A model generated the notes under the pieces. It saw only the letters and a program-made list of their open reading frames with translations. It searched no databases and had not been told where the DNA came from. A DNA stretch of 64,000 nt, taken from NCBI RefSeq assembly GCF_023016115.1, contig NZ_JALKBH010000001.1:620001-684000 (forward strand), written 5' to 3'. Made by a program: the position numbers and the translations under genes. Shown one piece after another: positions 46,108 to 60,600 of this stretch. This DNA comes from Alcanivorax sp. S6407 (GTDB taxonomy: Bacteria; Pseudomonadota; Gammaproteobacteria; Pseudomonadales; Alcanivoracaceae). Position 1 is the stretch's first letter, and every line of letters begins with the position of its first letter.

Positions 46108-47136
46108 CTACGCAGAGGATTCCGGCGTGGTCACCAGCTCTGCCATCAATGTTGTCGCAAACGCACCTGCAGGCAGCTTGAATGCCAGCTCCAGGCAGTG
46201 TTCCCCTTCCCTTTCCTGCAGCCAGGACCATTGCAAGTCCTGTACCGGTAACCGGGTGGCGCGGCGAATCTCGTCCACACCTTCCCGGCAAAGACCGTCG
46301 ATCACAGCCTGACTGGGTGCCAGAATCTGTTGTTCCAGTTGCCAGCAAGGGCCAGATGATGCCATGCCAGCCACCCCCGGCATAGGGGCGGTAGGATGCA
46401 CCTCGGCGCGGATCACCCGTGCGGCAGATTCCGCGTCGTCATCGGCACTGAACAAGCCGCGACTGCCCTCAGGCTGCAAAATGTCGCCTTCCAGCACCCG
46501 GTTCCATACGCCGCGGCGGACCCGTTCAGCCAGCACCTGATTGAACAGGTCGCTGCGCACTGCCGACAACCATATGCTGCGCAGGGCTTTCTTGCGTGGA
46601 GCTTCCCCTCCGGTCAGCCATTCCCGGCCGCGCACCAGATTGCCTGCCCCGCGCCCGAAGCGCTGCTCACCGAAATAATTGGGAATGCCTTGCGCAGCGA
46701 CCGCGGCCAGCCGTGATTCCAGAGCAACGGTGTCACCCTGAAATTCCGTGGCACGAATGACAAAACGGTTGGCCCGATGGGTACCGCGGTTGAGCTTGCG
46801 ACGGTGGCGAACAGCCTGAACCAGTCGAACACCCTCCGGCCAGTCAAAGTTTGGATCCGCCTTGCCCGGTAAATGCAGACTGAACCACTGGCGGGTAACC
46901 GCATGCTTGTCCTTGAGACCGCTGTATCCCACAGACAGACGATGCACCCGGGCCGACTTTGCCAGCCACATGGCTACGTCCTCGGTATTCCAGCTGGTTT
47001 TTTCGATTTCCAGCCAGAGATGCTCGCCCTCCCCTTCAGGGGTGACGTGCATGCATTCGACAACCTGAAAATCCTGCGGACAGGCTTTCAGTTGCGCCTG
47101 CGCCACCGGTCCACCATGGGCGAAGGGCAAATTCAT
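46108..47136 (-). CDS. truD: tRNA pseudouridine(13) synthase
   Basis: Makes pseudouridine at position 13 of tRNA-Glu. 342 residues (E. coli 349). The catalytic aspartate lies in GYSGLKDKHAVTRQWFS; further blocks NRGTHRANRFVIRATEF, IPNYFGEQRFGR and RSIWLSAVRSDLFNQVLAERV are characteristic. Start overlaps the ispF stop (TGATG), so it is coupled to the isoprenoid genes. Confidence 0.95.
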   Translation of the reverse strand: MNLPFAHGGPVAQAQLKACPQDFQVVECMHVTPEGEGEHLWLEIEKTSWNTEDVAMWLAKSARVHRLSVGYSGLKDKHAVTRQWFSLHLPGKADPNFDWPEGVRLVQAVRHRRKLNRGTHRANRFVIRATEFQGDTVALESRLAAVAAQGIPNYFGEQRFGRGAGNLVRGREWLTGGEAPRKKALRSIWLSAVRSDLFNQVLAERVRRGVWNRVLEGDILQPEGSRGLFSADDDAESAARVIRAEVHPTAPMPGVAGMASSGPCWQLEQQILAPSQAVIDGLCREGVDEIRRATRLPVQDLQWSWLQEREGEHCLELAFKLPAGAFATTLMAELVTTPESSA

Positions 47137-47612
47137 CAGGATACCAGCAGCACTGCAGCCTGCACGGCAATGCCTTCCTTGCGACCAGTGAAACCGAGCT
47201 TTTCGGTAGTGGTCGCCTTCACCGACACCTGGGCAACCTGACAGCCGAGCAGATCAGCGATGCGCTCACGCATGGCAAGGATATGGGGTGCGAGTTTCGG
47301 TGCCTGGCAGATGATGGTGAGATCGGCGTTGCCGAGCTGCCAGCCCGCTGCAGTAATATCCTGGTAGATGGCCTGTAGCAACTTGCCGGAATCGGCCCCT
47401 TTCCATTGCGGGTCCGTGTCCGGGAAGTAATGGCCGATATCACCGAGCGCCAGCGCCCCCAGCAGGGCATCGGAAAGCGCATGCAGGGCCACATCGCCAT
47501 CGGAGTGAGCCTTGAGGCCATGGGAATGCGGGATGGCCACGCCGCATAACATGACATGATCGCCATGATCGAAGGCGTGGACATCAAAGCCCTGACCAAT
47601 ACGGATGGGCAT
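47136..47612 (-). CDS. ispF: 2-C-methyl-D-erythritol 2,4-cyclodiphosphate synthase
   Basis: Fifth step of the MEP pathway to isoprenoids. 158 residues from the ATG that overlaps the ispD stop (TGATG). Metal ligands D10 and H12 lie in [11 protein letters not shown], and the third in [19 protein letters not shown]. The substrate loop [16 protein letters not shown] and the C-terminal [21 protein letters not shown] complete the family pattern. Confidence 0.97.
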   Translation of the reverse strand: MPIRIGQGFDVHAFDHGDHVMLCGVAIPHSHGLKAHSDGDVALHALSDALLGALALGDIGHYFPDTDPQWKGADSGKLLQAIYQDITAAGWQLGNADLTIICQAPKLAPHILAMRERIADLLGCQVAQVSVKATTTEKLGFTGRKEGIAVQAAVLLVS

Positions 47613-48322
47613 CACACGCCTCCCTGTTCTTCAAACTGGCGGGCCAGGTAGAAACGTGCCAACGGCAGGTCTTCCGGCACGGTGATCTTGATATTGTCAC
47701 TATGACCGGCCACCAGCCTGGGACGCCAGCCCTGACGTTCCATTGCCGAGGCTTCGTCCGTCACTGCAGCGAGGTCTCCACTGAGCGCCTCATACAGTGC
47801 CGCGGCCGGAAACAGCTGAGGGGTCAGCGCCCTCCAGATAACCTCGCGATCCAGCGTGGCGTCTATCAGGTTATCTCCAGCAGCCTGCTTGATGGTATCG
47901 ACCACTGGCAACGCCAGAATCGCTCCCTGCTCTCCTGTGCTGGCCAACAGTGTCTGGATATCCGACAGACGCAGCAGCGGACGAGCCATGTCATGCACCA
48001 GCACCCAGGCATCTTCACCGCCGTCCATGAGCACCTGGGCGACGGCATTGCGTACCGATTCCGCCCGGCTTTCGCCACCGGTGACAGCATGGATACGGCG
48101 ATGGGTCGCCACTGGCAAGGTAGGCCACCAGGGGTCGTCGCCTGACACCGCCACCACCACACTTTCGATAGGCGCGAAGGACAATAGCCGCTGCAGTGTG
48201 TGCTCGGTGAGCGTTTTGCCTGCCAGGGTCAGATATTGTTTGGGAATGCCTGCCTGCATGCGTTCGCCGACACCGGCTGCAGGCACAACAGCATAAAGAG
48301 GGCCACGGATTACCGGATTCAC
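47612..48322 (-). CDS. ispD: 2-C-methyl-D-erythritol 4-phosphate cytidylyltransferase
   Basis: Third step of the MEP pathway: activates methylerythritol phosphate with CTP. 236 residues. The CTP-binding loop is [19 protein letters not shown]; other family features include [11 protein letters not shown] and ATVDDASAM-like [13 protein letters not shown]. Start is in an ATGA overlap with ftsB and its end overlaps ispF, a tightly coupled arrangement. Confidence 0.96.
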   Translation of the reverse strand: MNPVIRGPLYAVVPAAGVGERMQAGIPKQYLTLAGKTLTEHTLQRLLSFAPIESVVVAVSGDDPWWPTLPVATHRRIHAVTGGESRAESVRNAVAQVLMDGGEDAWVLVHDMARPLLRLSDIQTLLASTGEQGAILALPVVDTIKQAAGDNLIDATLDREVIWRALTPQLFPAAALYEALSGDLAAVTDEASAMERQGWRPRLVAGHSDNIKITVPEDLPLARFYLARQFEEQGGV

Positions 48323-48678
48323 TCGGTACTCCCTGGTTGTTCCAGAATCAGAAAGAAGGTTTCACCCTTGCGAATCATACCCAGGTCCTTGCGAGCGATT
48401 TCTTCCACCGCTTCGGTACCCTGCTTCAGGTCTTTCACATCCGCAGCCATCAGACGGTTACGCTCGTTGAGCCTGGCGTTGGACTGCTTGAGGGTGGCCA
48501 CTTCCTTTTTCAGGCTGGCCACATGGCGAAGGCTACCCTCGCCAAACCAGAGACGGGCCTGAAGCCCCAGAAACACAAGGGCCAGCACGGCAAAAACCAC
48601 CTGCCGGGCGGGCGACAGCTTCATTGCTGCGCGCTTGCCCTCCAGAGGTTTTGCCTTGCTGGCCCTTGTTTCTGTCAT
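48319..48678 (-). CDS. ftsB: Cell division protein FtsB
   Basis: Small bitopic division protein that joins FtsL and FtsQ at the septum. Up to 119 residues; a start at the internal ATG (MKLSPARQ) would give 101, the usual FtsB size, and neither start has an ideal ribosome site. One membrane segment (VVFAVLALVFLGLQARLWFG) is followed by a coiled coil (SLRHVASLKKEVATLKQSNARLNERNRLM) and the conserved EEIARKDLGMIRKGE. It lies between eno and ispD, the standard position. Confidence 0.94.
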   Translation of the reverse strand: MTETRASKAKPLEGKRAAMKLSPARQVVFAVLALVFLGLQARLWFGEGSLRHVASLKKEVATLKQSNARLNERNRLMAADVKDLKQGTEAVEEIARKDLGMIRKGETFFLILEQPGSTE

Positions 48679-48684
48679 CAGGAA

Positions 48685-49992
<1,308 letters not shown>

Positions 49993-49996
49993 TTAA

Positions 49997-52926
<2,930 letters not shown>

Positions 52927-54837
52927 TCAGCTGCCAGCCTGTTGGCAGCGGGCAAGTACGTCTGCAAAAGGCATCTCGATCAGGGAGGCAAACGCCGGGT
53001 GGCGGCCAAGCCGGGCACGACTGGCGCGCGGACTGGTGATACCGCACAGAAACCGGGCCAGCTGACGCGGGGAGGACAAGGCGGCATGCTCCTCTTTCTT
53101 TAGCCGATCGATGATTGATAGATCCGGCTGGCCCATTTGTCGAGGCGGCATCGGAACACGCTCTCCAAGACAGACACTGCACTGTCCACAGGGTTGCGTC
53201 AGGGTCTCCCCGAAATAGCCCACCAATGCCTGTTGCAGACAGCCGTCTTGCTGTGCCCAGTCCGCCACCTGCTGAAGCCGGTCAATGTCCCGCTGCTCGC
53301 GGAGCTGAAACTGGGACTGAAGACGCGCAATCAACCCCTGGCTATCTCCCGGCAGGTTGACCATGCGGAAGCCCTGGCGCACCCCGGCCACTCTCAGCTC
53401 CACCATCCCCTGCTGCTCCAGATACCCCAGTGCATTGAGAATCCTCAGCCGGTCAGCCTGAAGCTCCCGGGCCGCTTCGATGGGTTTGAGGGTCAGCCAG
53501 GTTCTGCCCTGCTTGCCACAGGCAAACAGGGCACGCAGAAACTCCGCACGATCGTGGTCGAACTGAGCCAGCAGCTGGTCCTGCGCGGTCAGAAATCCGA
53601 CCTTGTACTCGGTATAGAATGGCGCCGTGGCCTTGATGATTCCCTCCAGCTCAAGATAGGTCAGCAGGGTATTGATCACCAGCGGTCGCACATCGAACTG
53701 GCCGGATAGTTCATACACGGACAGGTCGAACTGCTCCGTCTGCCCCAGCAACCAGTGAATCAGACCCGCCAGAGCCTCTTCATCCGGGGTATCCCCAAAG
53801 CTGAAATTTTCCAGCACGGTCAGGTCATCCAGACTGGCCAGAAGCGTGCAGCGGGATGGCTGGCCGTCACGCCCGGCCCGACCGATCTCCTGCATGTAAT
53901 TTTCCAGCGACTTGGGCAGGTTGTAATGATAAATAGCACGGATATCCGACTTGTCGATCCCCATGCCGAAGGCAATAGTGGCCACCACGATATCCACCGC
54001 ACCGCTCATGAAGGCCTCCTGGGCCTGATGCCTCGTTTCATCCTTCAGCCCCGCATGGTAGGCGAGCGCCTTCATACCCTTGCGCTTCAGGAAGGCAGCC
54101 ACCGCTTCAGCGGTCTTCTGCAGGGTCACATAGACAATGGCCGGCCCAGCTGGCTGGCTGGATAACTGACGGAACAGCGCCTCGTCCCTGTCTGCAGGCA
54201 CGGTGGGATGTATATGAATGGCCAGGTTGGGCCGGAAGAAACCGGTTTGCACATGGTCATCCTGCGCAATGTCAAAGCTGTCGCGAATCTGTTCCGCCAC
54301 CTGTGGGGTTGCCGTCGCGGTCAGGGCCAGCACCCGGCCCACCCCAAGCTCCCTGGCCAACTGTGCCAGCTTGAGGTAATCCGGCCGGAAATTGTGCCCC
54401 CATTCGGAGACACAGTGAGCCTCATCCACGGCCATCATGCTGATGGACAGGCGCTTCAGTCGGGCCAGAAACCGTTCATTGGCCAGCCTTTCCGGTGCCA
54501 CGTACAACAGTTTGATGCTGCCCTGCTCGAGCCCCTGGTAAATGGCTTTCAGCTCATCCGCTTCCACACTGGAATCCAACCGCGCAGCAGGAATGTTCAG
54601 GGCATTGAGCTGGTCCACCTGATCCTTCATGAGAGCAATCAGGGGCGAAACCACCAGGGTCAGGCCATCCAGCATCAGCGCGGGTAACTGGTAGCAAAGA
54701 CTCTTGCCACCCCCGGTGGGGAATACGGCCAGGGCGGAGCGGCCCGCCAGCAGGGACTCGATGACCTGCTGCTGGCCGGGGCGGAAGTCCTGCAGGCGAA
54801 AGGTTTTTTGTAACAGCTGCCGGGCGGCTTGGTTCAT
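52927..54837 (-). CDS. recQ: RecQ-family ATP-dependent DNA helicase with displaced zinc motif
   Basis: 3'-5' superfamily 2 helicase used in recombination and repair. 636 residues from ATG. Helicase motifs are intact: FPTGGGKSLCYQLPA (Walker A), VDEAHCVSEWGH (DEAH), TATATP, and IGRAGRDGQPSRC (motif VI). In E. coli the zinc motif follows soon after; here about 150 extra residues with winged-helix-like sequence (ELSGQFDVRPLVINTLLTYLELEG) come first, and the C-x16-C-x2-C-x2-C motif (QDGC ... QPCGQCSVC) appears only at about 532-555. No HRDC domain is evident. RecQ between pyrG and tilS is not the usual order. May be a RecQ paralog type rather than the orthologue. Confidence 0.88.
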   Translation of the reverse strand: MNQAARQLLQKTFRLQDFRPGQQQVIESLLAGRSALAVFPTGGGKSLCYQLPALMLDGLTLVVSPLIALMKDQVDQLNALNIPAARLDSSVEADELKAIYQGLEQGSIKLLYVAPERLANERFLARLKRLSISMMAVDEAHCVSEWGHNFRPDYLKLAQLARELGVGRVLALTATATPQVAEQIRDSFDIAQDDHVQTGFFRPNLAIHIHPTVPADRDEALFRQLSSQPAGPAIVYVTLQKTAEAVAAFLKRKGMKALAYHAGLKDETRHQAQEAFMSGAVDIVVATIAFGMGIDKSDIRAIYHYNLPKSLENYMQEIGRAGRDGQPSRCTLLASLDDLTVLENFSFGDTPDEEALAGLIHWLLGQTEQFDLSVYELSGQFDVRPLVINTLLTYLELEGIIKATAPFYTEYKVGFLTAQDQLLAQFDHDRAEFLRALFACGKQGRTWLTLKPIEAARELQADRLRILNALGYLEQQGMVELRVAGVRQGFRMVNLPGDSQGLIARLQSQFQLREQRDIDRLQQVADWAQQDGCLQQALVGYFGETLTQPCGQCSVCLGERVPMPPRQMGQPDLSIIDRLKKEEHAALSSPRQLARFLCGITSPRASRARLGRHPAFASLIEMPFADVLARCQQAGS

Positions 54838-54897
54838 GATCAATTCCCATCGTGCGACGCCATGGCGCCAGCACTGACATTATGTCCAGTACGGATT

Positions 54898-54914
54898 TGA
54901 CACTGAGTGTGTCA
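54898..54914. promoter_or_regulatory. Palindrome upstream of recQ
   Basis: TGACAC-TGAGT-GTGTCA, a perfect 6-bp inverted repeat with a 5-base spacer, 60-80 bases upstream of recQ and downstream of tilS. Could be an operator; not enough for a terminator. Confidence 0.4.
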
Positions 54915-54968
54915 GACCTGAGGGAATCACGCGAGGGGCTGGCGACGTCATTTGCTGTCAGCCCTGGC

Positions 54969-56258
54969 TTACAGGGAGGGATGCAAAAACCACTGTTCGC
55001 ATTGTCGGTCAGACTCTCCATCTGCCAAGCCCACCAGAGGTACTGACACCAGCACCTGATCCCGGTACAGCAGTGGCCACTGTCGGCGTTGCCACGGCGG
55101 CACACCAGCCGCACGCCACAGCTCCTTGACCTGTTGCCGCATGCCATTGCGCTGAATCCGGAGGTTGCCTTGCATTGCAGACAATGTCAGGTCTCCGGGG
55201 GGACGCAATACCGATACTGCACCCTCCCCGCCCTCACGGCTCCAGTGCCAGTTAGGCAGTGGCGGAGGCAGGGCACCGGCTGGCCATTGGGCACTCCCGG
55301 TCCAGGCATCGAAGCCGTCCCGCTCACACAGATAAAGTGCGTCGCGATAAAGACGCACCGCCCAACCGCCCCACTCTACCCGCGCCTGGCTGTCATCCGC
55401 CGCTTGCTGCAATAAGAGCAACTCGGCCAACACCGCTTGACTCGGAGCCGTAGCCGCGTTGTTCTGCAGCCACCAGCGAAACAGATTACGTTGCCGCGGC
55501 TCAGACAATTTGTGCATCTGCCCCAACGGCAAGGTCCGCCCACTGACTCCCAGCTCCCTGGCATCCTCAGCAGCAATTTCTTCCAGCAAGCCTGCAGCTT
55601 CGGACATGTGATCCGCCGCCCGGGCCAGGGTGGTCTCCGCACCGGGCCATTGCTGGCGCAGCAGCGGCATGATGCGCTGGCGCAGGAAATTGCGTCGCAG
55701 GCCTTCATCTTCGTTACTGGGATCATCCAGCCATTCGATACCGGCCTCCTCTGCCCAGCGGACCAGCAGCTGCCGCTCCAGAGCCAGTAGCGGCCGCCAA
55801 ATTGAGACGCCATCGCGACGCGCCATGGGTCGCATGGCCGAAAGGCCCTGCACACCAGCGCCCCTAAGCAGCCTGAGCATCAGGGTTTCCGCTTGGTCGG
55901 ATCGGTGGTGGGCGGTAATCAGGGTAGCTCCCTGCGCGGTCGCCATGGGCAGCAAGACCCCATAGCGGGCATCGCGGGCGCCCGCTTCGATACCTTCACC
56001 GCGATCAATTTCGACCTGTTCGACACTGCAAGGAACGTGATGATGCTGACAGAGTGACAGACAGAAGCGGGACCATTGTGGGCTGTCCGCTTGCAGTTGA
56101 TGGTCCACATGGACCACAGACAAACGCGGGCCAAGGCCGGCCCGAATCAGGAGGTGCAGAAGCAGGGAGGAGTCGAGCCCGCCGCTGAGCGCCAGCAGCA
56201 AGGGCCCGTCAGGTGCCTGTTCTGCCAGCTGGCGACAGAACCCGGCAGAGTCCAGCAT
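54969..56258 (-). CDS. tilS: tRNA(Ile)-lysidine synthase
   Basis: Converts C34 of the CAU anticodon of tRNA-Ile to lysidine, so that it reads AUA. 429 residues (E. coli 432). The PP-loop ATP motif is LALSGGLDSSLLLHLL; other blocks are HVDHQLQADS, ITAHHRSDQAETLMLRLLRG and DDPSNEDEGLRRNFLR. Two-domain C-terminal region is present. Begins 2 bases after the accA stop, so translation is probably coupled. Confidence 0.96.
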   Translation of the reverse strand: MLDSAGFCRQLAEQAPDGPLLLALSGGLDSSLLLHLLIRAGLGPRLSVVHVDHQLQADSPQWSRFCLSLCQHHHVPCSVEQVEIDRGEGIEAGARDARYGVLLPMATAQGATLITAHHRSDQAETLMLRLLRGAGVQGLSAMRPMARRDGVSIWRPLLALERQLLVRWAEEAGIEWLDDPSNEDEGLRRNFLRQRIMPLLRQQWPGAETTLARAADHMSEAAGLLEEIAAEDARELGVSGRTLPLGQMHKLSEPRQRNLFRWWLQNNAATAPSQAVLAELLLLQQAADDSQARVEWGGWAVRLYRDALYLCERDGFDAWTGSAQWPAGALPPPLPNWHWSREGGEGAVSVLRPPGDLTLSAMQGNLRIQRNGMRQQVKELWRAAGVPPWQRRQWPLLYRDQVLVSVPLVGLADGESDRQCEQWFLHPSL

Positions 56259-56260
56259 GA

Positions 56261-57232
56261 TCAGCTGTCAGCAGACTCGGTGGTAAAGTTGCCGTAGCTC
56301 ATCAGGCGATCGTAGCGACGCTCCACCAGCTGCTCGGTATCCATTCCCTTGAGGATGTCCAGCTGCTTGATAAAGGACTTGCGGATAGATTCCGCCGCCA
56401 TGTCGTAATCGCGATGGGCGCCGCCCAGGGGCTCCTTGATGACCTGGTCAACAATGCCCAGCTCGTGCAGACGCCCTGCCGTCAGGCCCATGGCCTCGGC
56501 AGCATCCGGGGCCTTCTCGGCGCTACGCCAGAGAATGGAGGCACAGCCTTCCGGAGAGATCACCGAATAGGTGGAAAATTCCAGCATCTGCAGGTGGTCG
56601 CAGACACCGATGGCCAGCGCACCACCAGAACCCCCTTCACCGATAACGGTGGCGATGATCGGGGTTTTCAGCTGGGACATGACACGCAGATTGCGGGCAA
56701 TGGCTTCGGACTGACCGCGCTCTTCCGCATCGATCCCCGGGAAAGCCCCGGGGGTGTCGATGAAGGTCAGGATCGGCATCTTGAAGCGTTCGGCCATTTC
56801 CATCAGACGCAGGGCCTTACGGTACCCTTCCGGCTTCGGCATGCCGAAATTGCGGCGCACCTTTTCCTTCACTTCGCGCCCCTTCTGGTGACCGATCACC
56901 ATCACCGGCTGGTCGTCCAGACGAGTCACCCCACCGACGATGGCAGGATCATCCGCAAAGGCGCGGTCGCCGTGCAGCTCATCAAAATCGGCAAAGATGC
57001 GCTTGATGTAGTCCAGCATGTAGGGACGCTGGGGATGACGGGACAACTGGGAGATCTGCCAGGAGGACAGGTTCTTGAAAATCGACTCGGTGAGGCTGAT
57101 GCTCTTTTCCTGCAGCTTGCCCACCTCTTCGGAGATGTTCACTTCGCTGCCGCTGCCCACCAGCCGCAATTCCTCGATCTTCGCTTCCAGGTCTGCGATA
57201 GGTTGTTCAAATTCGAGGAAGTTCGGGTTCAT
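56261..57232 (-). CDS. accA: Acetyl-CoA carboxylase carboxyltransferase subunit alpha
   Basis: Alpha half of the carboxyltransferase that makes malonyl-CoA, the committed step of fatty-acid synthesis. 323 residues (E. coli 319) from [19 protein letters not shown]; the frame is open further upstream but unrelated. Key regions: [58 protein letters not shown] and [17 protein letters not shown]. Followed closely by tilS; the 400-base spacer before it carries repeats. Confidence 0.98.
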   Translation of the reverse strand: MNPNFLEFEQPIADLEAKIEELRLVGSGSEVNISEEVGKLQEKSISLTESIFKNLSSWQISQLSRHPQRPYMLDYIKRIFADFDELHGDRAFADDPAIVGGVTRLDDQPVMVIGHQKGREVKEKVRRNFGMPKPEGYRKALRLMEMAERFKMPILTFIDTPGAFPGIDAEERGQSEAIARNLRVMSQLKTPIIATVIGEGGSGGALAIGVCDHLQMLEFSTYSVISPEGCASILWRSAEKAPDAAEAMGLTAGRLHELGIVDQVIKEPLGGAHRDYDMAAESIRKSFIKQLDILKGMDTEQLVERRYDRLMSYGNFTTESADS

Positions 57233-57383
57233 ATCTGAGCCTGTTTGATCAAAATGTCGTGACTGGGGCCAATCCTCTGGCCAACCACCCTGATTTATAT
57301 GCCGACCAAGTGTAGCGGCAACCGGACGAAAAGGTCGAGCAATGGCGCCAGAACGAAGGTTGCAAACTGTTTCAACAGGAGAC

Positions 57384-57413
57384 GCGGCATGCAACATGCT
57401 TCACGCATCATGC
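57384..57413 (+). repeat. Heptamer array, NNCAYGC family (left arm)
   Basis: Units ggcatgc (first, degenerate), aacatgc, ttcacgc, atcatgc in register. Inverted relative to 57583-57617. Confidence 0.8.
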
Positions 57414-57472
57414 AAAAGGCCCACGCTCTGCAGCCTCAACACCGAGCCCGGGCTTGCCATCAAATCAGCCAT

Positions 57473-57502
57473 GGCGGAGATGGGCTTTCGCCCATTTCCG
57501 CC
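57473..57502. repeat. REP-like hairpin with GTAGGGCGGA flank
   Basis: Stem GGCGGAGATGGGC / GCCCATTTCCGCC, one G-T wobble, 4-base loop, followed by CTAC. On the minus strand it reads GTAGGGCGGAAATGGGC, a form common in intergenic repeats of proteobacteria. Confidence 0.7.
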
Positions 57503-57546
57503 CTACGAAATGCGCGGCTGAAACGGGGCCAGAGCCATTCATTCGC

Positions 57547-57567
57547 GCCGCCAGCGATGCTGGCGGC
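57547..57567. repeat. Hairpin with 3-base loop
   Basis: Perfect stem GCCGCCAGC / GCTGGCGGC, loop GAT. No T tract on the dnaE (minus) side, so a REP or 3' stabiliser rather than a simple terminator. Confidence 0.75.
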
Positions 57568-57582
57568 AAGATTTTCATCTTT

Positions 57583-57617
57583 CGCGTGCTGCGTGTAGCG
57601 TGATGCATGAAGCGGCC
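57583..57617 (-). repeat. Heptamer array, AACACGC family (right arm)
   Basis: Read leftward: GGCCGC, ttcatgc, atcacgc, tacacgc, agcacgc. It lies about 14 bases after the dnaE stop. Confidence 0.85.
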
Positions 57618-57631
57618 GACGCAGGAGGCAA

Positions 57632-60600
57632 TCAGTACTCCACCCGCACTGAATCATCGCCGAACTGCATGCGCAGCTCTTCCACCAGCGAATCATGGGG
57701 ACTGACCTTCCACTCATCCCCCAGCCAGAAGCTGGCGGCGGCTATCTGGTGGTCCAGATCCAGCAACACCGGGGTGTTGCCGCCCTGATAGGGAGCCAGG
57801 GTCTGCTGCAGGCGCTCCGGCAGCGAATCCTGCACCGGGGCGGCCAGGCGAAGGCGGCGGGCAAAGGTCTCCCGGGCCTGGCGCATGTCCATGATTTCGT
57901 CGGCGACCAGATTGAAACCGCCGGTGTACTCATCGTTGCGCACCCCGCCCTTGAAGATCAGCAGTTCGTCCTTCTGTACCAGCTCACCGAACTGGGCAAA
58001 GGTCTTGCCGAATACCGACACTTCCAACCGGCCGGTCTTGTCATCCAGAGTGACAAACGCCATCCGCTCGCCACTGCGCTTGCTTCGGGTAATACGCAAG
58101 GCCACGACCAGCCCCGCCACCATGGCAGCCTCACCCTTGGCAGTGGGCTGCAAGGCATTGAGCCGTGAGGAGACAAACTGCCGCACCTCACTTTCATACT
58201 GATCAATGGGGTGTCCCGTGAGGAACAGGCCCAGGGTGTCGCGCTCGCCATTGAGGCGAGTGTCATCATTCCAGTTACGTGCGCGCTTCCACTCCACGGC
58301 GGTGGCCGGAGACTCATCTACGGCACCGAACATGTCCATGATACCGGCCGCTTCGTTGCGGGCGTCCTGATCGGCGGCGGCAATGGCATCGGGCAAGGTG
58401 GCCAGAATGGTGGCACGGTCATGGAAGCTCTCGCTTTCCGATTCCGGCGTCGGCCCCAGCTTGTCCAGCACCCCTGCCCGTACCATGGCTTCCAGGGAGC
58501 GGCGATTGATCTTCTTCAAGTCGATACGACGGCAGAAATCAAACAGGTCCTTGAAGTCACCCTTGCCATCATCACGGGCCGCAACGATAGCATCGATGGG
58601 GCCTTCACCCAGGCCCTTGATGGCACCAAGACCATAGACGATGTCGCCTTCCGGATTGACCGTGAAGCGGTAACCACAGGAATTCACATCCGGTGGCAAC
58701 ACCTTCAGGCCCATGGTCTTGCACTCGTCAATGAAGGTCACCACCTTGTCGGTGTTCTGCATATCCGCAGAAATGGTGGCGGCCATGAATTCGGCCGGGT
58801 AATGCACTTTCAGCCAGGCGGTCTGGTAGGCCACCAGCGCATAGGCGGCGGAGTGGGATTTGTTGAAACCGTAGCCCGCGAATTTTTCCACCAGGTCGAA
58901 GATCTTCATGGCCAGATCCGGGTCGACACCCTGCCCCTTGGCCCCTTCCTCAAAGATCTCCCGTTGCTTGGCCATCTCTTCGGGTTTCTTCTTACCCATG
59001 GCCCGACGCAGCATGTCCGCGCCACCCAACGTATAGCCCGCCAGTACCTGGGCAATCTGCATCACCTGTTCCTGATAGAGAATAACCCCATAGGAAGGCT
59101 TGAGAATGGGCTCCAGCCACTCGTGCTGGTACTGGGGATCCGGATACGCCAGCGGCTCACGACCATGCTTACGGTTCACGAAGTTGTCCACCATGCCGGA
59201 TTCCAGCGGCCCCGGTCGATACAGGGCCACCAGGGCGATGATGTCTTCGAAGACGTCAGGTTTGAGCTTCTTGATCAGCTCCTTCATGCCCTGACTTTCC
59301 AGCTGGAATACCGCAGTGGTATCACCACGCTTGAGCAGCTCAAAGCTGCCGCTGTCGTCCAGCGGAATGTGGTCGATTACCAGATCGTCCAGCCCTTCCC
59401 GGTGGCGCTTTACGTTAGCGGCCTTCACCGCCCAGTCGATGATGGTCAGGGTTTTCAGACCAAGGAAGTCAAACTTCACCAGGCCCGCCGCCTCCACATC
59501 ATCCTTGTCGTACTGGGTCACCAGGTTGGTGCCGTCTTCTTCACAGTAAAGTGGTGCAAAGTCGGTGAGCTTGCCCGGGGCGATGACTACGCCCCCGGCG
59601 TGCTTGCCTACGTTACGGGTCAGGCCTTCCAGCTTCTTGGCCATTTCCCAGATTTCGTTGGCGGATTCCTTATCGGAATTCTCGTCACTCTCAAGGAACT
59701 CGCGCAGGGTTTCTTCCTGCTCCAGCGCCTTGGCAAGGGTCATGCCGGGCACACCGGGAATCATCTTTGAAAGCCGATCCGCGAGACCGTAGGGCTTGCC
59801 CTGTACCCGGGCCACATCGCGAACCACCGCCTTGGCGGCCATGGTACCGAAGGTAATGATCTGGCTAACCGCATCCCTACCGTACTTGTCGGCGGTATAA
59901 TTGATCACCCGATCCCGCTTCTCCATGCAGAAATCCACATCGAAGTCAGGCATGGATACCCGTTCCGGGTTAAGGAAACGTTCGAAGAGCAGGTCATAAC
60001 CAATCGGATCGAGATCGGTAATCTTCAATGCATAGGCCACCAGAGAGCCGGCACCGGAACCCCGCCCCGGCCCTACGGGTACCTGGTTATCCTTGCCCCA
60101 CTGGATAAAGTCGGCAACGATCAAGAAGTAACCGGGGAACCCCATCTGGTTGATGATATCCAGCTCGAACTTGAGGCGCTCATCGTAGGGTTTTCGTTTT
60201 TCAGCGTACTCAGGATCATTCTCGTCGAGCAACACCTTGAGGCGGTCTTCCAGACCTTCACGGGAAACCTGCTCGAAATATTCATTGATCGTCATCCCTT
60301 CCGGGATCGGGAAGTCCGGCAGGAAGTTCTCACCCAGACGAATATCCAGAGTACAACGACGTGCAATCTCGACGGTGTTCTCCAGCGCTTCCGGCAGATC
60401 CGAAAACAGCGACAGCATCTCTTCTTCGGATTTCAGGTACTGCTCTTCAGAATATTTTTTGGGTCGCCTGGGGTCATCAAGGGTGTTGCCGTCGTGAATA
60501 CAGACCCGCGCTTCATGAGCTTCGAAATCTTCTTTCCTGATAAAGCGCACATCGTTGGTCGCCACCACCGGCAGACCCAGCTGCCCGGCCAGCGCAACAG

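Larger units (their letters stand above)
57233..57631. other. Repeat-rich spacer between dnaE and accA
   Basis: About 400 bases without a gene. Two inverted AACACGC-family arrays (57384-57413 and 57583-57617) enclose two strong hairpins. The accA promoter should lie in 57233-57380, but no consensus stands out. Confidence 0.7.

Noticed and set aside
58211-59770. 519-codon frame antisense to dnaE
   Set aside because: Fully inside dnaE, no recognisable protein features.
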